From Crotophaga sulcirostris (taxonomy: Eukaryota; Chordata; Aves; Cuculiformes; Crotophagidae), in assembly GCA_013397455.1 (NCBI GenBank), contig VYZB01000238.1, positions 605,319 to 669,318 on the forward strand: DNA of 64,000 nt, in the 5' to 3' direction. Under the pieces are notes generated by a model. It was not told the origin of the DNA and made no database searches. It saw only the letters and a list, made by a program, of their open reading frames with translations. The position numbers were made by a program, and so were the translations under genes. Positions 37,915-50,900 of this stretch are shown one piece after another (positions within the stretch are counted from its first letter, which is position 1; every line of letters begins with the position of its first letter).

Positions 37915-38789
37915 CCTTTCTGTATGTTTTAAACACTTTTCTTAATAAAGAATTAGTCATTAATGGCGTAAGAGTGTTTGGTGTCAGTCGTTTTTGTTTC
38001 CATAGAAAACACCTGGCTCTACAGAAAGCCGACTCCGTCTGGCTTCCTATCCTCCAGAAGATGAGGGCTGTTCGTTTTGTTTACTACTACTTCTGCTGAT
38101 ATGTTTGTATCTATAACTAGACAACCTATCTTTGTCCTTCCCTTTTGCAAAATGAAAGTACCTTTTTCCTTTTTCATGTTGATTTCTTTCTTCTGATTAC
38201 CAGCTGAATGAAGTGACAGATCAGCTCTCAGTTTTATTCCTGAAATAACAGTAAGTCTTAAAAAAAAAAAAAATCAAGTACAAGTCTACAAGAAGGTTAC
38301 AAAAAAAAAAGAGTAGCATCTATCCCTTATCTTTGGTGTTCTAAAACAGGGAGTTCACTAAGTAGGGAGTGGGTTGCTGGAAGTGTTGCAAGGCTTTAGT
38401 GTTACACACTCAGTCTTTCCTATTTCAATGCCCATTATATTGACTATCTTACAAGTTTCTTGTTTATATGCAGTGCAGCGAATTACATAAACCTGATTTG
38501 GAGCTCTTCTTGACCCATTCACCCTTACTTAGCAGCTCAAATAAACTATTAGTAGGTTAAGAAAAAAGAAAACAGTAATTGTAAGTTGCATCGTTAATCT
38601 GTGTCCCCTTTGTGTTACAGCAGTTTTTCACTAAACCTGGGACTGTGAAGGGATTAAAAAGATGATGATTAATCAAATCCTTTTTAAGGTTATGCATTTT
38701 TTCCCCCCAGGTGAAAGTGGAAAGACCATGGCAATAGAAAATAAGTGGTCAAGGCAGTGTCTTCTCCCTTCAAAAGACCCAACTGCTGA

Positions 38790-38797
38790 TGAGGTAG
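38790..38797 (-). promoter_or_regulatory. let-7 site 1 (8mer, CTACCTCA)
   Basis: The plus strand reads TGAGGTAG, identical to let-7 nucleotides 1-8, so the minus-strand transcript carries the complementary 8mer. It lies 21-28 nt after the stop codon, just outside the roughly 15-nt zone where ribosomes impair miRNA sites. A let-7 site near the stop is a known feature of HMGA2. Confidence 0.88.
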
Positions 38798-38817
38798 AAA
38801 TTGCATGGTGCGGTCTC

Positions 38818-38865
38818 CTAGTCTTCCTCTGCAGACTCTTGTGAGGACGTTTCTTCAGTCTCTTC
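38818..38865 (-). CDS. HMGA2: HMGA2 exon 5, coding part: acidic C-terminal tail and stop
   Basis: The last coding segment, on the minus strand, is 48 nt: EETEETSSQESAEED followed by TAG. The acceptor is tgtttgtgtattctag|GAAGAG, and the reading frame continues from exon 4 in phase 0, giving KKPAQ|EETEE across the junction. The acidic tail is diagnostic for HMGA2. In the family it modulates DNA binding and protein contacts and is phosphorylated by casein kinase 2. The motifs SSQE and SAEE here fit the S-x-x-E pattern, so those sites appear conserved (inference). The tail has the same 15 residues as I recall for mammals, which indicates strong constraint. The exon continues without a break into a long 3' UTR. 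Confidence 0.97.
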   Translation of the reverse strand, partial: EETEETSSQESAEED

Positions 38866-41800
38866 CTAGAATACACAAACAGAGAAAATAAATACCGTGG
38901 TGACACCTCACTGTTCTCTCATCCAGCTGACAATTACCTCCTGAGCTACCAAAATGCCCTTTACAGCTGCTATGACATGTCAAGGAGCCACCCTGGGGAG
39001 GAAGGGAAGGTCCTCTGCCTTCCAGTCACCCCACTTTGGTTTGCCAGGCTTTCCTCCTACCCCAGTGCCATGAAAAAGTAATTTGTGCCGTGCTCTGCTA
39101 GGGACCTCTTACAGGCAGTAGACATGGGCTGCTAGAGAATGGAAAGCATTTTGAGCAGGTATCCAACATCAAGTGGGTGCTCTGGGAAGCCTTCTCCCTC
39201 ACATCAGCCATTTTCCTCCGCCCTAGCGCTGCCTTCATGTTTGCTTTCAGCAGGCTTGACCAAATGCAATGCTCTTACACTGCTTATTTAACAAATGTGC
39301 ATTACCTTTCAGGACACGGGCAGTAAACTGGGAGCAATAAACATTTCTGATAAAAGGGGCTGTCAGTGAAAAGTTGTTCTTCATCAAACGCTGCACATCA
39401 TCGCCTAAGACAGCGCGTGAAAAAGATCTAGCAAGAAGAGGAATTTACCCCCTCAGCCAACTGAGACCTTTTAAGAATGACCGGCTTAAAACAGCTTATA
39501 ACAGTCTTCATACTTTAATAGATTTGATTTTCCACATGGCTTCATTTTGTCTGGGTGGCTAACTGACACAATTTATAACTCTCTTCCTTTCCCAGGCCAC
39601 TACAGTACACCATTCAGCAAAGCATGCCTTAAAGCTTGCCTGCGTTATATGACCAAACTTCCATTCATTAGTGTTTGAAACACCTCAGCTGTGAAGAGCT
39701 CCTAAATGCTACCATGTGTGACACTGCCTCAGAGGAGCAGCATCAAGGAAAAACACTGGGCTTTAATCATAGGCCACTACTCTTTGCAATCCCCTTTCAA
39801 AAGATTTCAACCTCCCCCTTCCCACCTCCCTGCAAGAAAAGACTAAAAAAAAAGAAGCTGTAAATCCAGGGAATAAATGTATGTATAAATGAATGGATGA
39901 CAGCTTAAAAAATATAACCATAGCAGCATCAAGACATGAGATTTCACACTGGTTTTGTTTAGTCTGCTTTGGGTTATGTGGGAAATGTGAAAAGCATGAA
40001 GCAAACGCTCCCCCCTTTCCCTTCATACCCCCATCCCCTGCTAAAGCTCAGGCCTCAGATATTTAAGCCAGTAGTTTTTATCTCCTGACTAGGAAACAGG
40101 CCATGACCCTGGGGAACCCTCTCAAGCACTAGGCACAAAGAAAGATGTAGCATGATCAAAGCCGTGGACAGAGGGAAGAGAGCAAAGTCAAGTGTCAGCT
40201 GCCCTCTGACCTTTATTTTTCAATTAATATTTAAATTCCAGAAGACACTGATCTATCATGAAGATGAACAATTTCTTCCTCACAACTCATGCCCACTTAC
40301 AGCAGAGTTGTAGTCACAGTGCTGCTACGAGAATGATCCCTGACTCATGGCACAATTGAGCAATTTTTACCCTGTCCCTGGTGGCATCAGGGAACTCCAT
40401 CGAATCTCATAAACACATAATGCATTTCCCTTGCTTATCTTCCCCACAGAATGGGACTATGACTGTTACAGCATTTCAGTCAGTAAGAAAAATGGTATCT
40501 ACAGGCACCTAACAAAGGGCTCACTTGGGCTGTATGTGCAGAGACAGTGCAAAATATGTTGGTTTGAGCCTTGGCAATCTAGAATTTCAGACGATTGAGG
40601 CAAACACCAGCTTTGCCTCCTCCAAGCCAAGTATTTCAGTTAAAAATTACAACTGTGGGTTCTGTGCTTTTAACATAACACAAGTAGACAAGTTTTGGTA
40701 TCTGATGATGATCACGTGCTTAATGTGAGCACCATGGTCAGCCCTGAGCCTCTCATCATCATTTCCCAGAAGTCAGTGCATACGCGTGGGTGCAAAGCGG
40801 CAGCTCACTTTGTTTTACGCTTGGCTTGTCAGGAGACTACTGAAACCTGATGAACTCATTTTCCACGAAAGTGGACTTCCGATCACGGAATAAGAAGGAC
40901 AGGAGAGAGGCAAACTATGTGGAAGGACATCAGAACCCAGCCAGGGTGGCCACAGAGAACTATTTTTAGTTAAAGAGTTGCCCACTCTAGTGATTTTTTC
41001 TGTGAATCTCACAATAGTATTTTTTTTCCTTGTAGACTCTGCTGCAGTGACCAAGAAAATGAATGAGAAGTCCTTCCTTCACCTACTGTATTCATGTAAT
41101 GAAGGATGAGTTGTCTCATGTGCATATGTATATGAAAATGTGTGTATCTGTAGTACTTGGAAGGATATTTGAGACTGGCAGACTTCAAATTCACATCAGT
41201 CTTGGGAAAGATTTTTTTTCATAAAGAAAAGCTGGCAAAGGGAACAGATTGTTGAGCAGAAAAAAGAAAACTTTCCTTCATTAAGTTAATTCCTTGCAAC
41301 GGACTAAGATAGCTCAGTTACAGATGGGTGGTTTTAAGCCAACCTATCGTGTACATCCCTTGTCAAGACACAGATGGAGACATAATTGCAGCTCTGAAGT
41401 GCTTACAACTCAAACAAAGGGATAATACAAACATATATGCATGGAGGGATCCAAAGGAAGAAGCAAGTAGAGGTTCTGAAAGAGAAAACGCAGGTGTACA
41501 TGACAGGAACAGAGAGATATTTTTTTTCACTGGTGAAGAATCGGTTGAAAATAGCAGAAAGTGGTGCAGCTGCGATCTTCAACTCCGCCTTTGCCTCTAC
41601 AGCACCCACACGTGCACACACTTCTCCCCAAAAGACAGAGGGGAGCAGACATTTTGAAAACCGTGCACCCTTTAGAAGCTGCAAACCTGCTCTGTACTAG
41701 GTCAGTTCAGCCAGAGATTCCCTGAAGTGCACTGTGTGGCACATCAGGGCACTGGGCATGTCAGGGAAAGGATGCTTTACCATCACTCAGCACCCTCCAG

Positions 41801-44800
41801 GCACTTACAAGTTCTCACAGACCCACCAAGGTTCACGGCGTAGCCATACATCAATAGGATCAGCCCCTAAGTCAAAAGTTGAAGGAGGAACTGGAGCTGG
41901 AATGAAATACTTTGTAAGTCCAGATGTGCTTCTGATCAAGGTGAAGAGAAGTGTGAAAATCAAGAAGGAAAGCACGGTCATTAGAGCAGACGTTGGAAAT
42001 CCAAGTCACCCTGTTACAGCGTGATAGCCATGCAGAGCATAAATTCAGCAACACCACCACAGGAAGTGCTCAGCCAAGAAGCAAAGGTTTCAGGTTACAT
42101 GGCAGCCTTAATTCAGGTTGTTCTCACTTTTTAGGTGCATTCACTGTAGTTGTGGATACAGAATGGTGACACACATTAATTGAGCGTAAATGTTCATCGA
42201 CCCAGTTTTGCCTTGAACAGTTTACTCTCCCGGTTATTTGTTTTCTGCTGCTGCCAGCTCATGGGAGGCTGGGCTGGCAAACAGCAAAGAGAAATCTGAG
42301 AAAGCTTCAAACTAATCAGGTAGGATCTGGCTACAGGGAAACCACAGCCACACAGCTGGGTGTGTGAACAGGACAAGCACCTGAAAGTCAGGGTAAATAC
42401 TCACATGCACAGCTCAGGCTTTACTCCCTGCTGCTCACACAATATCCTAGGTGGCTCCCTGTGCATTCGTGTGCCCTCCATATATGTATCTCCAGGGGCT
42501 GACTGACATGGGGATGTGCTGCAGAAGGAGTTTTACTTGGCATGCCCTGTCCTCAGTTGTCCCATGCATGGGTATGTTTATCCTGAGCTGCTACAGGTCA
42601 CAGTGTGATACTGCAAGACACACTGTAAGCTAGCACCCTGAGCTGTTTCCACCCTTAATTGCTGTAACTGCCCTACCAAGCCAGGAGTGATATGGAGCTG
42701 CTGTCTCTCCCAAAACAGAGCAATAAGAAAACTTTTTCCAAAGCTCCTATGTGCACAAATGTTTAAGAAGTCTTTCAATCTTGAGAGGTATCACTGACAA
42801 GTGGCTGGCAGATGTGGACACTGGACTGGGACCTACCAGTGCAGCCCCCTTACCCACTGGTCTTGGGTCCCAGTAGGAGAGAAAGGATACAAGTTTCCCA
42901 GTGGCTCGCAGTAGATGTCTGCTCTCAGAAGGGTTGCTCTGCAGGGGGCTGGCACTGCTGTTGTTAGCCCTGATTTAACAGTGGCGAAGGTAACAAAAGG
43001 CACCAGGAGGTACGACAGCAGGTTTCAGTTAGAAGTGCTACCTGCAGCCAGGTAGGGCTTGGGCTTGCTCAACACAAAATTTCAGAATAAGAACACCCCT
43101 GGTGAGATGTGGTTGCCTGAAGATAGGACCCTCTGGGCTTTTTCAGATGCCCTGGATATCTCATCTGGTATCCAGCAGCTAGGTCAGAAGGCTGTCGGTC
43201 TCCTATTTCATGCCCACCTGCTCTGTGTGGATGTCTATGATCCCCTGGGACACCTAAAAGGGTACAGCACAACAGTGTTGAGATGTGTGGACCCACTAAC
43301 CCTCTGCAGAGCTATAACGCTGCCTCTCTGCTTTTGAAGGTTCTCTGCTGTGGAAAACCAAACCAGTGTATGCTGCAGGAATATGTGAAGTGATAGCCAG
43401 CAGCACACGCACCTCATTCCTAAAGCTCAGTGATGGCACTATCCATGGAGCTGTGCCACAAATGACCATATATAAACCACAGTGCCTTTTCAGGTCAGAG
43501 TGACCCATTGTTCCCAACAGACTTCTTTCCTATGACATCCTGTCTGGGTGAATGTAGCTCTATCTGCCACCTGAGGCCTCCATTTGGTGATCCACATTTG
43601 GTTGGTGCAGTCTTTTTTTGTGGCAGCACAAATGGGTAATAGCATCCTGATGTCCTTAAGAACAGACAGGCTCAGTTCAGTCTTCACATGTCCTCTACAA
43701 CCCTTTTTTGGCAGAGCCCCCAATGTGATCACAACAAAACCAGATGATGATACAATTATTGGTGTCAGAGAGGAGCATTCCCTTCATCTGCAGAAGGGCA
43801 ACTGTTTGACTTATTTGTAAAAATCTTTGTTCTATTCTAATACCCTGGGGCAAAGCTCCTTTACAGCTACTGCAAGTCTTTGCCTCAAGAAACTCACTGG
43901 CAGTTCAGTTTTTTCACCTTCTACTCTTGAGTATCTGAACCATATATTTAAAAAATTAGAATGAATTTTGTGACATGAATTGCCGGATCAGAGTAATGCT
44001 ATGTATGGAGCCTCTGAATTTGTCAGAACTTTTATTTTATAATAAAATATTAGCTATTGGCACAGATCTTGCTGGCTGCTTTCTAAGCCTAAGAGGGTAT
44101 GCTTGAATAGATACATCAAAAAGAACTGCTGACGAGAACAACTTTCAAACTATGGATCACTGTCTGCTGTTAACTTGTCTGAAATCCCCCGGCATACAAG
44201 CTAATATTTTCAGTGGAGTCCTTGAAGCCAGTGGCTCCTGTTGCAGGTGCAGGGGTCCGAGCTGTGCCCAACTAAGACACAGCATCACCCCAGCTGCTCC
44301 ATGGCCAATGCACCAAACCACTTTAGAAATTCTTACAGCACTAACAGACACTCAGAGTAGGTTTGGTCTGTTAGGGTGGGATCTTCGAGCTACATCATCC
44401 CCTGCAAAGCATGCTGCCAAGCTTAGAGACAGCTGTCACTCAGCAGTAAGGTAAAGTTTAATTTAAGAAAATGGATTCAGGGCTCAAGTTGATGCAGGTA
44501 TTTACTTCATACTTCACAATAAAAGGATTTATTAAGACAGAAGAGATCATTATGACCACATACAGAAAGGTCACACAACTCCTCTTACTGCTGGATTAAA
44601 ACATGTTTTCAAGAAGCCCATCTAAAAAAATTCTTTCAATACAGAAACCTGTATCTGAACACAGGTGAGTCAAGCAGTCCACAAGCAAATAATATCTATG
44701 TGCTGTCATTGCTAGCATGCAAGAAGGATCATGACTTCTCTAGCCTGATGGTTAAAAGCACAGTTAAGATATCTGCCTACAGAGTAGTTCTGAGACCCTC

Positions 44801-47719
44801 TGGCCTCTCCCAGTGCTGTTTCTGCATTCATCGACTAAGGCATGGGGGCAGGTCTCCCCAGGGAAGCAAAACTCTTGGTGCTTGAATGACATTAAACACA
44901 GAGCCAAATAGAGAAGTGACAGCCCATGGGGTAGTTTTGGATTGAGATTTAAGGACTGGAAACCAGCATTCTTGCTTTATGTGTCTAGGTCCCTATGAAC
45001 TTAACCTCTAATGGTCTACCTTGTCACCTATGGATCATGGCCTTCAAAAGACTACAGGCTTGGCTGTAGTGCAAGTCCAGTAGTTGGATATCAACAAGCA
45101 GCCTTGCTGAGCTGCTGCTTAACTTTTCCAATGCCTAAGTGCATGCTGGTGGGCAGGTACAGAGCTGCCTAATGCTCCTGGGAGCCGTCAAAGGGCTAGC
45201 AAGTCTCTTAAAGATAATGCTGACTTGGAGATGTCCTCAAAGTTTCCACTCTCACGAAGGTAATGCACAACAGACAGCAAGCATAAGACTTATCTTGGAA
45301 GAGTACATGTACACAATAGCACTGGTTTGGAAACTCATATGCAGACTTGTTTTGAAATCCCTATTTGAAGCGGACACTTCAGGCTGGGTTTTCTACCTTC
45401 TAGGAAGAAGCAGATCCACCAAGTTGTTTTGTATAGCGGATGTATCATTCTTCTCTTGAAGTCATTCCAGTTTTATACAATTAATCAAATATTGTGTGAA
45501 GGATGGAAAGGGAGCAGAGAGAATAAAGTACAACACTGATGCTGTCCTGCAGGTGACCAGCTTGTGGATTTCAAACTGCACAGTTAGTAAGCAAATTAAG
45601 GGTGCCCTCTCTTTTCACTGCCAGAACAACGCTGCTTGACTAGCAAAGGCAAGGCTGCTCGTGGGAATCACTGGATAATCCACATCCCCAGCTGATGAAG
45701 GAAGTGCACTAGCTGGGGCAGTCAGAGTGAAGTTGCTGGGGCTGTGCTGGGACTCAGCTGCTGGTGAACATGGCCCAGGTCAGCCACAGCAGTAGAGGTC
45801 AGAGAGAGCTACCATCCTTGCGCACCCAGGAACCACTACTACAGATCCCCTTCCTCTGCTGGAGGAAGTGTCTAGCAAAGGTTGGCCAAGTTTTGGTCCT
45901 TGAGTAACAGGTTCACATAAATGGAGGGGACCAGGACAGTGCTCAGGACGATCCCTTCAGGAAAGGACAGAACAGCACAGGATATTTTTCATTAAGTTAG
46001 AACTGCCTTCTTTAAACATAGGTTCAAGTCTCTTCTTCCTGTTAGATTAAGGGGGATTCAAAACCATTCCTCTATCTCCTAGCTTATCTCCCACTAGGAG
46101 AACTGTTTGATATAATGGAGTGATAATGAGACTCTCTGGTTACTCTGAGTGAAAGGGCTTATCTGACACAGGAGAACTTCCAGAGACAGGAATTAGGCTG
46201 GCTGACATTTAGATACCCTAATAAGTACCTGCCTTAGGCTCTGCCTCTCAGTGTCTCCTACAGATGGGCTTGAACAAACCTCAGCTCCAGGTGCCTGAGT
46301 TTGCCATGGATTTGAGAGCAGCCCTGAAATTAACTAAGCAATGAGGTTTCTGCAAGGCAGCAGGTCACTCAGCACTGAAGCCTGTGCTGCTGACGCCTTT
46401 TGAAATTGAGACTTAGCTGTCTAAATTATGTCAGGCCAGATTTCTTAAATGCATTTTGACATCTGAGTGTAGCAAGTGCCTTTTTGACCTACGCAGGTCA
46501 AAACACTTTGAAAAAATCTGTTCCCCATGTGATTAAGACGAGTTAAGATCTCTAGCAAGATCTCTGTACTGGTTAGAAGAATTTTTCAGGAGGCACCATT
46601 TAAAGTCTGCAAAGCACAGACCTTAAGTGAAAATTGTGCTTGAAGTAACCACGGGTGCTGTGCTAGCACTGACAGAGATGTATTTTGTCTTGGAGAGTTT
46701 CAAACCTACAAGATGTAAACAGATCTGGTGGGAAGGAAATAAAATATGAAGGAAAAGAAGGCAGTGGTGCTGTTAGAAACATATACAATTGAGCTGGACC
46801 AACCTCAGCTTGGAAAAGCTGCTCTTACAAACCTCTTACGAAGGCTGTAAACCGGAGGAGTGGAAAACTGCTCTGCATTCACACAGCACACCACACTCCA
46901 GAGTCAAAATCCAGGCTGGAGTGTAAGGCAAGCTAAGCCTCCAATAATGGCCTCTAATCACCAATACGTATGTCCATAATTAGATGAAAGAGCAAAAAAA
47001 GGTGGATGGCAATCTTTCAAAATCCTTAGGCTTGTAAGGCCCACTGAAAAACTGTGGGTCACTGCATCAGCTCTGCTGTCTTGTGGCAGTGGAGACAGCA
47101 AAGGCTAAAAGAATACTGGAGCCACACAGGTGAACGCAAGGAGCCCACCTTCCTCCTCAGTCCCTATGGTACTTGAAACAGCGCCTATTTCTGTGTATAT
47201 TTTATATTGAGCGACACAGGAAGGACTGTGGTGAGAGGAGGGACTATGGTGATGGTCTTCACCTCATGGGGGAATGAAGTAGTGAAGGGAATGCTAGAAA
47301 ATGCTTTGAAATGGAGTTTACACCCACATTGTTTACCTTTTGCCTGCCCCCCTATTTTAGGACATGAAAAGGAGAATAAAGTTAAGCCCTGTTAGATTTC
47401 TATTCTGCTTTTCCTCCCTCCCTAAAAGTGACTGCTTGTTACAGACAGGAAGCAGCTGCCAGAAGTTATTCACCTCCAATCCTTTATCACTTAAAAAAGC
47501 ATTACGGCTTAGTCCATGGAGCCACTGGCAGCTGTGGTTTGGGAACAGCTCTCTATCTGTAATGATAAATAATAAAATAAAGCGTCTTCCCTTTCGAATC
47601 CCAGCTGAGAGATTTTGCCAAGTGATCAAACTTGTCTGAACCTTGGAGCAGCAGCTTTGAAGTAATAAGAAAGAGATTGAAAACCTGCAGCCAAGAGCCG
47701 CACACACCTCATTAGGGCC

Positions 47720-47955
47720 CAGCCACGCGGGAAGCTCGATCAGCAGCCGTGGCCCGGCTACCCACTGAAAAGGGGCTGTGGGAAGGGAAGATAAAAGAAC
47801 CTTTCACAGTGGAAGTGCACAGGTGACATTTTTATGAGCACCAGCCCCGAGGCCAAGTGGCTGGCGGCCGCGTGCGCAGCCCACGCCACGGTGCCGGCTG
47901 CCAGCGCTGGCCTGGGGGTGGGCAGGGTTGCAGGGGGGTCTGCCGCTGCCATCGC
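47720..47955. promoter_or_regulatory. CpG-rich patch in HMGA2 intron 4 (candidate regulatory element)
   Basis: An abrupt GC-rich island of about 235 bp with roughly 16 CpG dinucleotides, including the block ggcggccgcgtgcgcag at 47864-47880. Surrounding DNA is AT-rich and almost CpG-free. Retained CpGs suggest DNA that is unmethylated in the germ line, as at promoters or enhancers. No TATA box, exon or ORF with homology is visible, so the function is inferred only. Confidence 0.4.
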
Positions 47956-50900
47956 TCTCCCTCAGCCTCCTCAGCTTCCCTCTTCCTTTCTTTCTTTTTT
48001 TTTTTGTTTCTGAAGGAAAGAGTTTAACGTACAAGGCTCTACCTTCCCAGGTTGTGCTCAGAAAAGACTCCCAAATGAGAGACACATTTCTGAAAGATAG
48101 TGAGCTGGGTTCTCTGATCTGGTTCAGCAGAGTTCATGTGAGACTTTGTGGTATAATTCAACTAAATCATTTTTTTCCTTAAAAAAAAAACCCAAACCAA
48201 AACAAATACTGTAAAGCTTAACAGACTTGTAAAGTGCTTTTAAAACCGTCTGAAGAGTTTAGTCATAGATCTTACCACACAGACACTGGTGAGGCTGTGT
48301 GCTGGCAGTAAGGCAGAGTATTTAACTTTGAGAGCTGAAGTTCTGGGTTTAATTTTCATGTTCAGACTAAACAGCAGGTCTGCAGTGAAGGGCAGGGCGA
48401 CAACTCCAGAGCAAAATGGGGTAATGGAAATCCTTTTCTTGCAAACTTTACTGATTGTGTAGCCATGGAACACCTCTTTGTGCAGGCAAAAGCACAAAAT
48501 CCAAGAAGTTTGTGTTTGTTTTAATAAACTCTCCCCCTCCATCCTCAGTTCCCTAGCTTTTTTAACTGCAAAGAATTCTGCTGCTATTTTATTATGTAAT
48601 GCTGCAGGCTAAAAATATATCTCTAATTTAAGCCATCTTGCCAATAAACCTACAAATACCAGGTAATCCAAAAAGGGCAGTTACGGTTTAATGACATACT
48701 CTTCTTGTCATCTTAATATGTTCAACTTCTAAAGGACTTAGAGCAATGCATTTAAAGATTATTTTAAAAATTCTTGAATATCTCCACTCAATGTGGTGGA
48801 AAAGGTGAAAAAGTATGGTCCTCTTCAGCATGGAGCAGCAACCCAGCTTTTCAAGCTCCATCTGTGCCTTGATCCGTGCTACCACAGAGCGAAGCTTTTT
48901 CTTTTTTTTTTTTTTTAGACAAGATAGTCTAATTCAAAAGGAGTGGGGCTGTCGTGATTATTTACTTTGATTATAGAACCTTCTACGGGAATTTCTTTTC
49001 CAATTGAATACATTCTATAATCAAATCAGAAAAGGTATCCTGGTGGAAATGTGTGTTCAAAAAATGTTTTCTTTTAGGAATGAGACAGATTTACTGCAAT
49101 TTATACCTCAACATTAATCTATTCTCCTCTTCCTAAACATAAGAAATACTAATATAAATTACAGTTAATGCCTCACTGTGTAACAGAGTTCTCAGGAGAC
49201 TATTAAAGCGACGGGCGAACTGCCTAGCACACTGTAACTGTCTCTTTGCAGTTCTGATTTCATTTTCCAGATTTTGCCTCAAAATGAGCATGAGAATCAG
49301 GGAAGGGGAGGGGGTGGAAGCCATTCACTGCCCTGAATCTGATATCTCCTGGGTCCTAGAGCTCACATGTCCCTTCCTTCCAGACTCAAGTCTGGTTTCA
49401 ATGGAGCTCTCATTTTTCTTCCCACTAATCCTGCCGTGAGATCAACCATTGGTAACTCTGTGAGAAATTAAATACCAGGATGTGGGAAATACGAGATCTG
49501 AATTCAGGCAAAATGTCGGTGATTCATTTTTTTTTTTTATTTCTCTCCTCCTCTTTTCCCATGGTTGTTGTGTGGCAAATAACTCTCCAAACCTGAAATA
49601 AGAGATGAGCCCTGAACAATGTGACTACATTAACAGAGCAGTGGCAAAGTAAGAAATACACTGGCAATATCTCTTTTTAGTATAAGCAACACTCATTTCT
49701 AGAGAGAGATTTCATCCAATATTTTCTGAAAACACTCTGGCATTTCCAACAGGACTTCATCACGGTGGTCTGCTGGAGCTGACTTCATAAAGAATTCAAC
49801 ATTTGTGGCATTGGGCTCCCAGTGAAACAGGATTCATGAGGTAGTTTGCTATAATGGTGTGAGTGCTACAATGTCCAGCAATCAGGCAGTCATTTTGAAT
49901 GGCTCTTTTCCTTACTCGATGTGAGAAAACACATTTATTTATTTAGGTCCTACAAGAATGAACTCAAGATCCTTACAAAGACTGGGCTGCCCAAAGGTTT
50001 AGGTCCTTCATGCACTGTTTGGCATTGTGCTGATGACTGAAAACCACCTAAGTATTTCTGTAGCATTCAATGTGAAGTACCTGGAAGCATAATTCTTATT
50101 TCATATTCTACTAAGAGGCTGTGATACTCCTAGACTTTTTACTCTGTCTATAAACATAGCAGCACCATGCTCACAATATCCAATGAGCAATTGATGACTA
50201 TAAGCTCTGAACAGCCTCCCAAACAAACAGCAGCCTGTCTGTCACAGCTAGCTGGATTGCTTCATGCCATCACAGCACTAAGAGACAGTGCAGTGAGAGC
50301 ACCAATGGAAGTGATATAGGACAGAAATTTGATTTTAGAGTTTCTGTCATGATTTTATTTCATGCTGACTTTTATGAATCCTTTGCCTGAGCTGCAAGAA
50401 AGAGACACGCTCATGGGTCCAGTCTATCTATCCCAGCCTTAACGTTTGCCACAGGTGTCACAAGCTGACGGGCTGCCCTGAGAGGCCAGATGTGTCCCCA
50501 GGGTGGGATGGCAGCACTGATTTCAAGGAACTAAATGCATCAAATTCCACAAATGCCCATTGTGACTGACAGAATAGCTGTGAAATAGTTCTTACTCTTC
50601 CTCTCTTCCAAGACTGTTATTTCAGGTAACCAGAGTACATTACACAATTCCGCACATATTATGGAAATCCTAGAATAAAATATGATTATTGGCTTCTTAC
50701 TGCTTCCTTCCAGAACATGTTTAAAGATGTATACCAGTTAATAAGGGCTGAGCATACTCCTCTTTTTTTGAACAGTTAAAATAACCTTTGTTCTTGTGCA
50801 GAGCTGAAGGCTCCTCCTGTGTTGGTCTATGTCCTGGCACTCCTGCTCTTCGACTGACAAGGACATAACATCTCCAAGCACCACAATGCAGCAGGCAAGC

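Larger units (their letters stand above)
35690..38817 (-). other. HMGA2: HMGA2 3' untranslated region (about 3.1 kb)
   Basis: This stretch follows the TAG stop at 38818-38820 and runs leftward on the minus strand to a poly(A) signal at 35705-35710. It is AT-rich, has no CR1 insertion and no sustained ORF. It contains eight let-7 seed matches, in an order and spacing that resemble the mammalian HMGA2 3' UTR. Its length is close to the roughly 3 kb of the mammalian UTR. Low-complexity parts are A-runs at 38260-38273 and 37381-37440 and a purine-rich tract at 36695-36800 (pyrimidine-rich in the transcript). The exact cleavage position is inferred from the signal and may be off by 10-20 bases. 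Confidence 0.88.

Noticed and set aside
38673..38906. 77-codon minus-strand ORF over HMGA2 exon 5
   Set aside because: It is in a different frame from the HMGA2 tail and crosses the splice acceptor. The true frame is the one ending SAEED-stop at 38818.
42935..42960. CTCF-like motif (ctgcagggggctggca)
   Set aside because: Only the core resembles the consensus. Single-site matches like this occur often by chance.
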